Assembly (NCBI RefSeq): GCF_002863225.1
Contig: NZ_PKEK01000040.1
Coordinates: 1 to 64,000 of the forward strand
DNA: 64,000 nt
Source: Mycobacterium sp.
Lineage (GTDB): Bacteria; Actinomycetota; Actinomycetes; Mycobacteriales; Mycobacteriaceae
Reading direction: 5' to 3'
The position numbers were made by a program, and so were the translations under genes. The notes beneath the pieces are model-generated. The model had not been told where the DNA came from. It made no database searches and saw only the letters and a program-made list of their open reading frames with translations. Positions 50,310-59,974 of this stretch are shown in pieces; the stretch's first letter is position 1, and every line of letters begins with the position of its first letter.

Positions 50310-50675
50310 TCAATGCAAGGCCTGGCCCCCCGGATGAGTGGTCTGCCAGATCTGACCACCAGAGTGATCTTGCTCCGGGCACAACGAGTGCATGGCGTCC
50401 GCGACGAACACCGCCGATTGGTTGTCATCGAGACTGGTTTGCTCGTGCACGGCCGAATCGACTTGATCCCCGTTCATGGTGGCGAGCAAATCGCACGCAC
50501 TATGTGCCGACTTGAGCAGGACGTCGTCAGACGGACCCGCAATACCGTCCACCTTCAGCTGACGCAGTAGGTCGTCATCGGGTGTAGCGCCCGCGACGGG
50601 AGCGAACATAAGCGCCACCCCAGTCAAAGCCCCTGCCCATGCGAGCTTCAACTGCGGTCTCCGTCTCTGGATCAT
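50310..50675 (-). CDS. secreted DUF732 protein
   Basis: A 121-residue protein with a signal peptide (LAWAGALTGVALMFAPVAGA) and a mature domain opening TPDDDLLRQLKVDGI, the hallmark DUF732 start, with Cys in SACDLL and SLCPEQ. It is a more typical family member than the one at 45156. The last 15 residues (HSGGQIWQTTHPGGQ) are not conserved in the family as far as I know. Function unknown. Confidence 0.78.
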   Translation of the reverse strand: MIQRRRPQLKLAWAGALTGVALMFAPVAGATPDDDLLRQLKVDGIAGPSDDVLLKSAHSACDLLATMNGDQVDSAVHEQTSLDDNQSAVFVADAMHSLCPEQDHSGGQIWQTTHPGGQALH

Positions 50676-50778
50676 GGCGTATTCCTAGCACGTCTTATTT
50701 CGTTCCCGGGCTGCTTCGAGCCCCGGGAGTGCTGGCGGCTTACTGTGCAACTCGTCGCCAATGGAAGCCGGCCCGCGG

Positions 50779-51159
50779 TCAGTCCGACAACCAGCGGGCA
50801 GCCGCCTCGGCGGTGTCTTCTGGCGCCGTGTTGAACGCAATCGGTGTATCGGGCGCGGTCTTGCGCACGGCGTTGACCACCACCTCGAGCAGCCAGGTGC
50901 TCCTCGGTGGAAGCCGGATGCCGCCACCGATCACCACGCAGTCATAGTGCGCGGCGGCTAAGCGCTGCTCCAACATGAGGCCGCCGGCTTCGTCGGGTGA
51001 GATCATGCACGGCTCCCCTTGCCAGCCCCGCTCCCCGATCTTGGCGAGGCCGACTGAAATGCCGGCGTTGATTTTCTCGGCGTCGAGACCCGGCGGAAGG
51101 GCGGGATCGGTGTAGTCCACCGTTTCCGGTAGTTGCCCGACAAACAACACTCGTTTCAT
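50779..51159 (-). CDS. conserved Rossmann-like protein of unknown function
   Basis: A 126-residue cytosolic protein beginning MKRVLFVGQLPETVDYTDP, with a second strand-loop CVVIGGGIRLPPR. Resembles small actinobacterial proteins with a flavodoxin- or Rossmann-like core; I do not recognise an active site. It is divergent from a MarR gene, with two copies of a MarR-type operator in the intergenic region, and so is probably its direct target. Confidence 0.65.
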   Translation of the reverse strand: MKRVLFVGQLPETVDYTDPALPPGLDAEKINAGISVGLAKIGERGWQGEPCMISPDEAGGLMLEQRLAAAHYDCVVIGGGIRLPPRSTWLLEVVVNAVRKTAPDTPIAFNTAPEDTAEAAARWLSD

Positions 51160-51207
51160 CCCTGTTGCTCCTTGTGTTTGATCCGCGCAGACGTCCCACT
51201 CGATGCA

Positions 51208-51261
51208 GTTGACATATCAACCCGTCTCACCCTAAACGTGCGAGTTGAGATGTCAACCCGT
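51208..51261. promoter_or_regulatory. duplicated MarR-type operator
   Basis: Two direct copies of GTTGAnATnTCAACCCGT, at 51208-51225 and 51244-51261, starts 36 nt apart; 16 of 18 positions are identical. Each contains the inverted repeat TTGA-4-TCAA. They lie in the divergent promoter between the MarR gene and the gene at 50779. Confidence 0.7.
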
Positions 51262-51278
51262 GGGATACCATCGGTCGC

Positions 51279-51761
51279 ATGGTGAAGCGTGCGGGCCTCT
51301 CAGGTGACGAGTTGGCGGCGTGGCGCACCTTCGTCGAGATGTACCACCTTCTCGAACGCCATCTCGGCGCCCACCTTCAACGCGAATTCGGCTTGTCCAA
51401 CGCCGATTTCGAAGTTCTCGTCAATCTTTCGGAGGCGCCCGACGGGCGGATGCGCGCGTTTCAGCTGGGCCGGACCACTCAGTGGGAGAAGAGCCGGCTG
51501 TCCCATCAGCTCACCCGCATGGAAAAGCGTGGTTTGGTGCGGCGCGAGGCGACCACCGCTCGCTACCCCGAGATCGTGCTCACCACCGAGGGCCGAGCCG
51601 CGATCGCGGCCAGCGCGCCGGCCAACGCTGCCCGCGTCCGGGAGCTGCTCATCGACGTGCTCGGCCCGGATCGCCTCGCGACGTTGGGTCAGACATCACA
51701 AGACGTGCTTGCGGCGATGAGTCGGCACATGTCCACCGACTGCACGCTGCGACGCTGCTAA
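51279..51761 (+). CDS. MarR family transcriptional regulator
   Basis: A 160-residue winged-helix protein: FGLSNADFEVLVNLSEAP, LGRTTQWEKSRLSHQLTRMEKRG (recognition helix) and the wing VRREATTARYPEIVLTTEG. Two Cys close to the C-terminus (DCTLRRC) could form a redox switch. The operator pair directly upstream points to autoregulation and control of the divergent gene. Confidence 0.88.
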   Translation: MVKRAGLSGDELAAWRTFVEMYHLLERHLGAHLQREFGLSNADFEVLVNLSEAPDGRMRAFQLGRTTQWEKSRLSHQLTRMEKRGLVRREATTARYPEIVLTTEGRAAIAASAPANAARVRELLIDVLGPDRLATLGQTSQDVLAAMSRHMSTDCTLRRC

Positions 51762-51795
51762 AGCCTTGGCGCGCATGAAATTTGCGCGTGAGCGT

Positions 51796-52332
51796 CTAGT
51801 ACGTCCAGCTCCCCTGCGGGGCGACCACGAACCCGTGCTCGGCGTAGTGCCGATCGGGAGGATCAGGAGTGTCAGCAGCCCACGTCGCCGGTCTGCTGGC
51901 TCGACAAGCGAACGAGTCCGTGGTCAGAACGGCACAGACGACGCCGTTATCGGTGGCGAGTTTGCTTCCCACCGGCAGAGTCGGGTACGAGATTGGCTGC
52001 GCGTCGATCTCCGTGGTGGTCCGATCGAGTGTCCCCTGCTTGGTCAACGACACAGAGATGGTGTTCGACCCCGCTGGCGCGCCTTGCATTGGGCCCCAGC
52101 ACATCACGCCCAGTTCGGCGATCATGCTGTCCTGGCAACGTTGCCCGCCAGGTGTGGAAAAGGCCCAACCTGACGAACTTGGGTGCGCGCCTTGGACTCG
52201 ATAATCTGCTGCCACGACCGGGTGACGAGCATCGACGTCGGGGAATGCCGTCGGCGACGCGAGCGCCGGTCCTTCGACGGCCACACCCAGCGTCCACAGC
52301 GACAACGCCGACACCAGAGTCATTCGACGCAT
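51796..52332 (-). CDS. secreted hypothetical protein
   Basis: A 178-residue protein with a signal peptide (VSALSLWTLGVAVEGPALAS) and a beta-rich mature part with four Cys (QRCQDS, VMCWGP, VVCAVL, FACRAS), probably two disulfides. It ends with a Trp/Tyr-rich tail. ATG at 52332 (or 52323). A 63-bp piece of this gene is duplicated at 50044. No family recognised; similar small Cys-paired secreted proteins are common in mycobacteria. Confidence 0.65.
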   Translation of the reverse strand: MRRMTLVSALSLWTLGVAVEGPALASPTAFPDVDARHPVVAADYRVQGAHPSSSGWAFSTPGGQRCQDSMIAELGVMCWGPMQGAPAGSNTISVSLTKQGTLDRTTTEIDAQPISYPTLPVGSKLATDNGVVCAVLTTDSFACRASRPATWAADTPDPPDRHYAEHGFVVAPQGSWTY

Positions 52333-52417
52333 GCGAAGACCGTACGCCGTGAGACGCCTTGTCGTGCTCGTAAGGCGGCGGTAGGCCCCCGCAAGGTGCC
52401 GGGGTCCGCGGCAGTGG

Positions 52418-52795
<378 letters not shown>

Positions 52796-52911
52796 TCAAC
52801 TTGCAACCGGGCGGGAAGAGAGTCGTCGGAACGAGCGATGCAGCTATAGCGAAATAGATGGTCAATCAGAGGATTTCAGTCAGTCTTGCAATCTGGTAGC
52901 GAGGAGCAATG

Positions 52912-53529
52912 ATGATCGACACAGAATCAAGAGATGGCGTTGACGATGTGGTGACGCTGTGGCTTGACCCGGTGTGCCCGTTTTCTTGGAACACCGCTCG
53001 TTGGTTGACAGACGCCGCCGACAAGGTCGGGTTCGGCGTCGACTTGCAGTTGATGAATCTGGCTGTTCTCAACGAAGGTCGCCAGCTGCCGCCTCCCCAG
53101 CAGGCACGCATGAACGATTCGCGCGTGGTGGGGCGATTGATGGCCGCGGTGCGCGAGGAGGTCCCCGCGTCCGCTCTGGCCGCGGCATATTTCACGTTCG
53201 GCCAGCTGTACTTCGACCAGTCAGCGCCCGTCGATGGTCGTCTCGTCCAGGAAGTGGCGAGTGCAGCGGGCGCCCAGCGTATCGCCGGCACCGTCCTTGA
53301 TGACGCCGCTTGGGACAGCGCGGTCCGGTTTGCCCACGAAGCCAGCCAGAGCGCGCTCGGAGACGTCGGTGGCAGCCCGTTGATCACGATCGGCGGGCAT
53401 ACCGTGTTCGGTCCGGTCTTGAGCGCAGTACCCGACCCCGACCGCACACTGCCGGTGTTTGAGGCAGTAGCGGCGCTGGTGGCCACGCCACAGTTCGCCC
53501 AACTGCAGCGGCCGCGCACCCACCCCTAG
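52912..53529 (+). CDS. DsbA-family thiol protein with a single active-site Cys (Rv2466c-like)
   Basis: A 205-residue thioredoxin-fold protein close in layout to the mycothiol-dependent oxidoreductase Rv2466c: VTLWLDPVCPFSW at the N-terminus, LMNLAVLNEGRQLP, and GSPLITIGGHTVFGPVLS near the end. The active site is CPFS instead of CPWC, and this is the only Cys in the protein, so it can only work as a monothiol, for example on mycothiol or persulfide mixed disulfides. Of two ATGs (52909, 52912) the second has better spacing to GAGGAG. Divergent from the CstR-like gene and upstream of the SQR-like gene. Confidence 0.82.
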   Translation: MIDTESRDGVDDVVTLWLDPVCPFSWNTARWLTDAADKVGFGVDLQLMNLAVLNEGRQLPPPQQARMNDSRVVGRLMAAVREEVPASALAAAYFTFGQLYFDQSAPVDGRLVQEVASAAGAQRIAGTVLDDAAWDSAVRFAHEASQSALGDVGGSPLITIGGHTVFGPVLSAVPDPDRTLPVFEAVAALVATPQFAQLQRPRTHP

Positions 53530-53613
53530 ATCAGGTGACCGCTCGTCGCCGCCGCACCACAGGCTAATTCGACGGTGACGAGTCAGAAGACCCGTGAAAG
53601 TAAAGGAGCGGAC

Positions 53614-54789
53614 ATGAGCAAGAAACTGTTGATCCTCGGCGCCGGTATCGGCGGATTGAGCGTCATCAAGGAGATCTGGGAGTCCGGCGTGAGTCTCGAC
53701 GACCTCGACATCACGGTCGTTGACGAAGATTTCGCCCACTTCCTGGGTTTCACGTTGCCTTGGGTGATGCGCGGGTGGCGCGACCGTGACAGCGTGCCCA
53801 TCCGACCCAGCGCCACCGCATTGGCAAGGGTTCGGAAGGTCACCGGAACCGTGCAAGCGATCCACCCCGAACGGCGCACTGTCACGTTGGCAGGGCGAAC
53901 CGAGCTGGGTTTCGACGCGCTCGTAATCGCGACCGGAGCGCGAAACGCGATCGACGCCGTTCCGGGTCTGAGCGACGCCATGGCCGCCGGCACCGCGGTG
54001 CACTACTACACCGCCGATGCGGCAACGCGCGCCAATCAGGCGCTTCGCGGCTTCACCGGCGGTGACCTTGTTTTCCTGGTCACCTCGCAGCCTTACCGCT
54101 GCCCGGTCGCACCCTATGAAGGTTCGTTGCTGGCCGCAGACTTGCTTCGCGACAACGGAATACGTTCGCACACAGCGATATCGGTGTACAGCCCGGAAAA
54201 GTACCCCATGCCGTCGGCCGGCCCTTTCGCCGGACCAGAACTTGTCGAACTGCTCAACCGCCACGGCATCGCGTTCTTCGGCGACCATGCTGTCGACCGG
54301 ATCGATCCGGACCGTCGACAGATCCACTTCCAGCACGGCGGCACAAAAGTCTACGACCTGCTGGTTTTCATCCCGCCACACGAACCCGCTGTCACGCTTG
54401 ACGGGCCGGGATGGATCAGCGTCGACGCCATCACCATGCAAACCCACCACCCCGGCATCTTCGCCATTGGCGACGCCACTGCCATCGCCTCCCCCTCCGG
54501 GCGGCCGCTGCCCAAGGCGGCGATCTTCGCCAAAAACGGCGCCAGAGCCGCGGCGCGCAACGCGCTGCACCACCTCGGCCTGACCGAGAGCGTTACCGCG
54601 CTGTCAGGAAAGGGCTATTGCTACGTCGACACCGGCGAGGGCAATTCCGCTCTCGGACAGGGTGACTTCTTCACGATGCCCCACCCTGCAATCCACCTCA
54701 GCCCACCGTCAGAAACCCTGCACCACGACAAGCAGGACGAGGAACGTGACTGGCGAGCAGTGTGGGAAGGTGAACACAGCGTCGCCTAA
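53614..54789 (+). CDS. FAD-dependent oxidoreductase, sulfide:quinone oxidoreductase family
   Basis: A 391-residue flavoprotein with ATG after AAAGGAG. FAD-binding GAGIGG (9-14), LVIATGARN and GIFAIGDATA near residue 285. Two Cys stand where SQR redox cysteines are expected: Cys163 in QPYRCPVAPYEG and Cys336 in GKGYCYVDTG. It would oxidise sulfide to polysulfide or persulfide with electrons passed to menaquinone. Follows the one-Cys DsbA-like gene by 84 nt under a probable CstR-type repressor. A role as flavocytochrome-c-like sulfide dehydrogenase cannot be excluded. Confidence 0.82.
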   Translation: MSKKLLILGAGIGGLSVIKEIWESGVSLDDLDITVVDEDFAHFLGFTLPWVMRGWRDRDSVPIRPSATALARVRKVTGTVQAIHPERRTVTLAGRTELGFDALVIATGARNAIDAVPGLSDAMAAGTAVHYYTADAATRANQALRGFTGGDLVFLVTSQPYRCPVAPYEGSLLAADLLRDNGIRSHTAISVYSPEKYPMPSAGPFAGPELVELLNRHGIAFFGDHAVDRIDPDRRQIHFQHGGTKVYDLLVFIPPHEPAVTLDGPGWISVDAITMQTHHPGIFAIGDATAIASPSGRPLPKAAIFAKNGARAAARNALHHLGLTESVTALSGKGYCYVDTGEGNSALGQGDFFTMPHPAIHLSPPSETLHHDKQDEERDWRAVWEGEHSVA

Positions 54790-54883
54790 CCCGATGCCAG
54801 TAGGGCCCAACCAGTGCGCAAGGCGCTCGGGTGCACAGTCGATGGCTCGCGCCGTTCACACAACCCGGCGTTTCGCTTGCGGC

Positions 54884-55780
54884 TCAGGCGATTCGGTCGA
54901 CCGGCTCCGCGGAGATACTTGATGTGTCGGACTCCGGTTTAAGGTGCCGCCACCAGCATTCGATGTAGATGAGCATCGCTATCGCCAGTGCGACAATCAC
55001 CCACAGCACGACTGCGACATCAACCCATGCGCCGAACGGCGGCGCCCCGGGCAGGGCGTTTCGCAGCGGCATGACCGCAAAGAGCATCGCCGCGAGCCAG
55101 GTTGTCATGGGTGGCTGGAATTTCCGCCGGTCTCGCGCCGTCTGAATCGCAACGATCAACGCCAACGCGGCAAGTGTGAGGAGCACGGTCACGACCACCA
55201 CGGCAACGACCACGTGGCTCAGCGAGCGTCGCACCGTCAATCGGTAGGCCTTCTGGCCGGGGATCTGGCTGGCGCTGACGATCAGACCCGGCACGTGGTC
55301 GATGAACGTTATCGGTACGAGTTCGGTTGCGTTCCGCCCGGCGTCGTCGTGTATCACTTGCACTTCGATTGGCCCGGAATGGTATTGATCAAACGGCCAG
55401 CGTTCGGGGTGCCCGGCAAGGGTCAAGGGAACCGGGAAGACGCCAGGGAGGGTGCCCCGCGCAAAATCGCGGCGGTTGGGCTGCGCTGCGGATCTAATGG
55501 CGAGAACGAGGTCTTCTTTGAGTCGGTGGGTGTGCGGATCCAGGATCTCGGTTCCGGGGGTGACGGCCAGGTTGGCGACGACGCCACCATTGGTCGGTTG
55601 CATCTCCTCAGCGGTGAAGGTCGCAACGGTCTGGTCGCTGTTCTCCGTGGTATCTGCGAGGTTGTTTGCCGCGACATTCTGCACCGTGCCGGCATAGAGG
55701 TGGATCGACGTGACGTATATGCAAACGATGAGCACGACCAGACCCGCGATGCTGTACTTCGTGAGACGCTTTCGGCGCAT
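54884..55780 (-). CDS. DUF4436 family membrane protein
   Basis: A 298-residue protein. One N-terminal membrane segment (YSIAGLVVLIVCIYVTSI), an outer domain of about 170 residues with the ERWPFDQYHSG block of the family, then three membrane segments (about 195-222, 235-250, 262-285). ATG at 55780 is preferred over 55804 because the charged MRRKRLTK start leads directly into the anchor. Function unknown; convergent with the SQR-like gene. Confidence 0.75.
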   Translation of the reverse strand: MRRKRLTKYSIAGLVVLIVCIYVTSIHLYAGTVQNVAANNLADTTENSDQTVATFTAEEMQPTNGGVVANLAVTPGTEILDPHTHRLKEDLVLAIRSAAQPNRRDFARGTLPGVFPVPLTLAGHPERWPFDQYHSGPIEVQVIHDDAGRNATELVPITFIDHVPGLIVSASQIPGQKAYRLTVRRSLSHVVVAVVVVTVLLTLAALALIVAIQTARDRRKFQPPMTTWLAAMLFAVMPLRNALPGAPPFGAWVDVAVVLWVIVALAIAMLIYIECWWRHLKPESDTSSISAEPVDRIA

Positions 55781-55887
55781 TGTCGTTCTCCCCCAACGGA
55801 ACACGGATACTCAGAGTTATTCGCTTCCGAGCGGCACTCCCGCCAGAAATGTAATTCAACAGTCGCGTGTGCGCGCGGTAAAAGGCG

Positions 55888-56493
55888 CTACAGCCCGGAC
55901 GGCACGACCTTTCCGTTGACCGTCACCTCGACCTGGCCGCTCTTGGTGTCGTACTCGATTCGGCCGTGTTCGAAATCAGACACCAGCAGATCGCCCTTGG
56001 CGACCACGTCGCTGACGGGAAAGCCCAGCGGACCTGCCGAGCCGTTTTCGCCGGTGACCTCGGGGGCGCCGTCCGGGGCGCGCTGGATGTTCCAGGCCTC
56101 CCGAATCCTGCCTGTGGTGATGTACGCCGGCGTGCCGGCCTTGTCGTCCTTGGCGGTGATCACGCCGCCCTGGAACTGCTGGAACACCAACCCGCTCTCC
56201 CGTGTCCCCGCGTTACGGTCACCGGTGAGGGGCTTGCCCAGCGCGTCTTTCTGATTCTCGGTTGCCGACGAGTATTTGGCGGCGATCGGCCCGGTCAGGG
56301 TCACCTCGACGTTGCTCTCGCCCATGATCTTGACCGCGGTGGGCTGTGCCGGGGTTGTCGATGTTGTGGCGACGTTGGTCCCGGCCTGGGGCGGCGCCGA
56401 CGCGTCGACGTCCTTGCCATGGCCGCAACCGGAAGCGATCAGCACAACGGCGGTCAGGCCGACTGCGGCGTGACGATATGCGGCTGTTCTCAA
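55888..56493 (-). CDS. LGFP-repeat lipoprotein
   Basis: A 201-residue lipoprotein starting at TTG 56493, chosen because GAGAGGAAG stands 4-12 nt before it and because it begins the signal peptide directly. Lipobox IASGC. After an Ala/Thr/Pro linker the domain contains AKYSSATENQKDALGKPL and a clear LGFP motif (GPLGFPVSD), an element of cell-wall-binding proteins in mycolate bacteria. Probably a surface or wall-attached protein. Confidence 0.78.
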   Translation of the reverse strand: MRTAAYRHAAVGLTAVVLIASGCGHGKDVDASAPPQAGTNVATTSTTPAQPTAVKIMGESNVEVTLTGPIAAKYSSATENQKDALGKPLTGDRNAGTRESGLVFQQFQGGVITAKDDKAGTPAYITTGRIREAWNIQRAPDGAPEVTGENGSAGPLGFPVSDVVAKGDLLVSDFEHGRIEYDTKSGQVEVTVNGKVVPSGL

Positions 56494-56635
56494 TGAACTT
56501 CCTCTCGCGTGGTGCGGTGGTCCGCGTCTGACGAGCCGCTGACCGGCACGCTCACGGGCTTTGGTTGCTCCGAACCAACTTACGACGCGGCATACCCGGC
56601 GAGGCGGCGCACCACCCGGACCTACTGGAAGATCG

Positions 56636-57187
56636 TCACCCGGTGACGTCCGCGCCCGATGCGACGGCACTGTTCGATCCGACCCACCCCGGAGTGCGCA
56701 CATGGCGCCCGGTCGAGGCATTCCACGTCAGGTACTCCGACATGTCCTCGTGGCGTCCCATCATGGTGGTCGTCGCTTCGAGGACCGTCTCGCCGTGCTC
56801 GTCCGTGCAGACACTTCGTGTCGTGACGATGTCAGCACCGAATCGTTCGTTGACAGACTCCACGTACATCGTTCCGCGGAGAACATCGCCGGCCACGATC
56901 GGTCGGTGATAACGAAAGCTCTGGTCGACCTGGATCATCTGGATCTCATCCATGCCCAGGTCGACGTTACTCAGAAAGTGCCGTTGGATCAGCGCCGCGA
57001 AGATCGCCGGGAACGTCGGTGAGGCGACGACTGCTGAATAGCCCAATTCCGCCGCGGCGGCGTCATCGTGGCTGGCGGGGTCGGTCGCCTTCACCGCCGC
57101 CGCAAAGACGCGGACGTCCTCCCGGCCAACGACGAACGGATGGGGGTATGGCCACGCCATGCCTCGAATATCGGTTTTCAGGGCCAT
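56636..57187 (-). CDS. HadC-like hotdog protein without a HadB partner
   Basis: A 183-residue protein that begins MALKTDIRGMAWPYP and carries VGREDVRVFAAAVK, IQMIQVDQSFRYHRPIVAGD and ERFGADIVTTRSVCT, very like HadC, the non-catalytic subunit of the mycolic-acid (3R)-hydroxyacyl-ACP dehydratase HadBC. The true hadABC operon lies elsewhere in mycobacterial genomes next to rpmG2 and secE, so this is a paralogue. No HadB-type catalytic gene is next to it. It could pair with a distant HadB-like protein or bind acyl chains alone. Confidence 0.8.
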   Translation of the reverse strand: MALKTDIRGMAWPYPHPFVVGREDVRVFAAAVKATDPASHDDAAAAELGYSAVVASPTFPAIFAALIQRHFLSNVDLGMDEIQMIQVDQSFRYHRPIVAGDVLRGTMYVESVNERFGADIVTTRSVCTDEHGETVLEATTTMMGRHEDMSEYLTWNASTGRHVRTPGWVGSNSAVASGADVTG

Positions 57188-57295
57188 TGGCACGACCCTA
57201 CGGCGCTCGGCGCTGAATAGCTGCTGGACACGATTTATTGCGGTCGAACACGCGGGCTCGTCGGGCTCGGCATGCCTGGGCCTAGACCGGGTGGG

Positions 57296-57979
57296 TCACC
57301 GGGTGATGAGGGCGGAGTGGAAGTTGGTTGCCCACGCCTGCTCGAAAACGGCGATCGGAACATGTTCATCACGCCCGCTGCTGATGCCGCTGTCGTTGAG
57401 GTGGACGACGCCGGATCGGCTGTCAATCCCGGTCACCACGACGAAGTGATCCCCCCATTTTCTGTCACCGGGTCGGTTCCACAGAATCTCTGCATTGACG
57501 ACGGCGATGATCTTGCCGCCCATCCCGAGCGTCCGCTTCAGAGTATCGAGATCGGTCTGTGTGCTCTTGACTCCAATCCCGTAGTGTTTCAGCAGAATTG
57601 GAAGGTCTCGGACGTCTGTGAAGCCTGACGGCTGCCAGATCGGGCCGGAATGCGTTGTGCTCGGGATGCTTTGGGCCAACTCGTCGACCTGCTGTTCGGT
57701 CGGTTGGCGCCCGGTGATTTCACCCACCACATCGGCTACCGCAACCTCACCACAGTCGAGACCGTGCTGCCGATGCCAATGGGCCGCCGCGGCGGCGGGG
57801 TCGCCGTACAGCCCTGCTGCTCGATTGGCGTTGAGAACGAGATCGCCGAAGCTAGGCGAGACCGCAGCGGGTGATGCCCCGGGCGAAATAGCCGCGATGG
57901 CGTACAGCAGCGGCATGAATGCGAGCGCGCGCACGGCGGCAAAGAGTGTCGTCCGGACACCGTTCAGCGAACTCGCCAT
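57296..57979 (-). CDS. secreted C39-like cysteine protease
   Basis: A 227-residue protein with a signal peptide (residues 1-38, ending near SPGASPAAV). The papain-like core has Cys in LDCGEVAVADVVG, His in KWGDHFVVVTG and the third catalytic residue in VVHLNDSG, matching the peptidase C39_2 family. Such secreted proteins occur singly in mycobacteria. Substrate unknown; a hydrolase or a transpeptidase-like role at the wall is possible. Confidence 0.8.
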   Translation of the reverse strand: MASSLNGVRTTLFAAVRALAFMPLLYAIAAISPGASPAAVSPSFGDLVLNANRAAGLYGDPAAAAAHWHRQHGLDCGEVAVADVVGEITGRQPTEQQVDELAQSIPSTTHSGPIWQPSGFTDVRDLPILLKHYGIGVKSTQTDLDTLKRTLGMGGKIIAVVNAEILWNRPGDRKWGDHFVVVTGIDSRSGVVHLNDSGISSGRDEHVPIAVFEQAWATNFHSALITR

Positions 57980-58242
57980 CGTCGTTCCCCGTCACGTTCT
58001 GCTCAGTTGCCAGACCGTTCTCCGCATCGGAAAACCGGTGTAGCTGCGCAGAAGTGTGGCCAATCCCCCGGCGCAGCGATACAGGGATTTCCCTTGCACT
58101 TCCTGCGGAGAATAAGCGGGGTCTCGCCGTCGACGGTGTCGACACACCGAGAAGACCCGTCACGACCCCGCTGGACTGAACGCCCAGCCTCGGCTTCGCG
58201 ACGGATCAGCTCATGCGCACACGGCGGTCGGACAGCGCAGCG

Positions 58243-59868
58243 CTAGCCGGCCTCAGGACGGGCCGTCTCCCCCGGATCCCAGCCGCTGGGAATCATCGGG
58301 ATGGTGGGCCCGCCGCCGAACTCACTGCGGGCCAAGGTGGTCAGACCGGACGCTGCGGCCGTTTCCTTGGTCGCGACGCCGGCGAACCCCACGGTCCCTG
58401 CCCCGTGTTGGGACGCCTCTGCCCTCGGCGCCGCCCAATCCGGATCTACGCCGACATTCATATCCATGAACTCGTCGCCATGGTCTGACTGGCGCGCTCG
58501 CTGCCGCCGCCGGGTCCGGCCGGCCTGGCGGGTAGCGGCCGCAGCGGTGGCAGCGGTCGAATCAGGCTCTTTCGCACTCCTTTTCGCACCAGCGGCAGCA
58601 CCCGCGCCCATGCCTGAACCGAACCCGATGCTGGGTGGCGCAACGGCGAACGGAGGAATGAACGGCGACGCGCCGACAGCGGGCTGGGCAGTCGGCAACG
58701 TGCTCGCGACCGTGCCGGACGACGGTGTCGGTGCAGGCGTCGACGCCGGAGCAGCACCGGGTGCCGTCACGGGGGCCGCCCCGATAGACGCGACCGGGCT
58801 GAGCGGGACCGGCGCCGGCGCACCGGCCGGTACACCTGAGGGCGCGGGCGGGGGCGCGAGTCCGGCCAGACCCGCGAATCCGCTCAGTGCGCCCAACGGA
58901 GCGACGGCGAGCAGCGCCGGCACCAGGTACAACCCGGGCTGCGCCGGAAGCAGACTGGTGAGCTGCGCAATGTGAGTGGGCCAGTCGAGCAGCGTGACTT
59001 CGGCGATGAATTGGAAAGCGGCCGTTGGATTTTCGGCCAACAGCGACCCGAACTGCTGAAAGTCCGAAGACACCTCGAGTGAGCGAACGACCCACCACAG
59101 CGGATCCGCCGCGTTGGTGTATTCGTCAAAAGGCACGCCGTTGAGCGTCCCCTCGAGCGGGTCGTATTCGAGGTCGACCAATCGCAGTAGCTGGGCGATG
59201 AGCCGGTTGAACGGGCTGTCGAACCCGTGGTCGTGGTCGTGGTGGTCGTCGTCGCCACCGTGGTCGTGGTCGCCGTCGCCATCATGGTCATGGTCGTCGT
59301 CGTGTTCGTGTTCGTGGTCGTCGGCTTCGGCCTTCATGATGGGTGGCGCCGGCTCGGCTTCCGGTGTGGACGCCACGGCTGCGCTCGAAACGGCTTGATA
59401 CGTGGTCATGGTGGCGGCGGCCTGGACCCACATCCGTACATAGTCGGCCTCGTTGACCGCGATCGGAATCGTATTGATACCAAAGAAATTCGTAGCGAGA
59501 AGTGCACCGTGGACGATGTGGTTGGTCGCCAGTTCCGGCAAGGTCGGCATCGCGGCGACGGCGGCGGTGTACGCCGATGCCGCCGTCTCGTGCTGAGTGG
59601 CCGCGACCGCGCTCTGTGCGCTCGCCTCTGTCAACCACGCCAGGTACGGGGCGTGTGCGGCCACGTAGCTTTCAGCGCTCGGCCCCTGCCACGCCCCGGC
59701 CTGCGTCGAGGCCAGGACGGCGCTGAGTTCTTCTGCGATCGAGGCGTATTCGGCACTCATCGTGGTCCATGCCTCGGCGGCGGTCAGCAACGAAGCCGGC
59801 CCCGCGCCGCTGCTGAGCAGCGCTGAGTGCACCTCCGGTGGCGAGGCCATCCAGACCGGTGCGGTCAT
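58243..59868 (-). CDS. PPE family protein, PPW subfamily, with a His/Asp-rich insert
   Basis: A 541-residue protein. [15 protein letters not shown] opens the PPE domain (1-165) with the WxG turn GAWQG at residues 59-62. Residues 183-215 are an Asp/Glu/His-rich insert with 11 His, a likely zinc- or nickel-binding segment. A Pro/Ala-rich middle follows, and the C-terminus ends with the PPW motif PxxPxxW (PMIPSGW). PPE proteins are exported by ESX systems, usually with a PE partner; no PE gene is adjacent. A Zur-box-like palindrome lies about 107 nt upstream, so zinc starvation is the expected inducer. Confidence 0.9.
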   Translation of the reverse strand: MTAPVWMASPPEVHSALLSSGAGPASLLTAAEAWTTMSAEYASIAEELSAVLASTQAGAWQGPSAESYVAAHAPYLAWLTEASAQSAVAATQHETAASAYTAAVAAMPTLPELATNHIVHGALLATNFFGINTIPIAVNEADYVRMWVQAAATMTTYQAVSSAAVASTPEAEPAPPIMKAEADDHEHEHDDDHDHDGDGDHDHGGDDDHHDHDHGFDSPFNRLIAQLLRLVDLEYDPLEGTLNGVPFDEYTNAADPLWWVVRSLEVSSDFQQFGSLLAENPTAAFQFIAEVTLLDWPTHIAQLTSLLPAQPGLYLVPALLAVAPLGALSGFAGLAGLAPPPAPSGVPAGAPAPVPLSPVASIGAAPVTAPGAAPASTPAPTPSSGTVASTLPTAQPAVGASPFIPPFAVAPPSIGFGSGMGAGAAAGAKRSAKEPDSTAATAAAATRQAGRTRRRQRARQSDHGDEFMDMNVGVDPDWAAPRAEASQHGAGTVGFAGVATKETAAASGLTTLARSEFGGGPTIPMIPSGWDPGETARPEAG

Positions 59869-59974
59869 CGTCGGAAGTCCGCACTCCGCGCGGCGATCAA
59901 CGCGGCTCCGGTCGGCAACGTCATGTCCGGCAGCTCCTGGGCTGGGAGGGTCCACTGGTCGCCGAAACGATAAA

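Noticed and set aside
50113..50382. Possible aspartic-protease fragment (VDTGN, IDTGS) on the minus strand
   Set aside because: Two DTG-like triplets occur 15 residues apart without the flanking hydrophobic pattern of aspartic proteases, and there is no start codon; kept only as a possible remnant.
59227..59826. Plus-strand Val-rich frame opposite the PPE His-rich region
   Set aside because: The Val runs are the antisense reading of GAC/CAC codons for Asp and His in the PPE protein.
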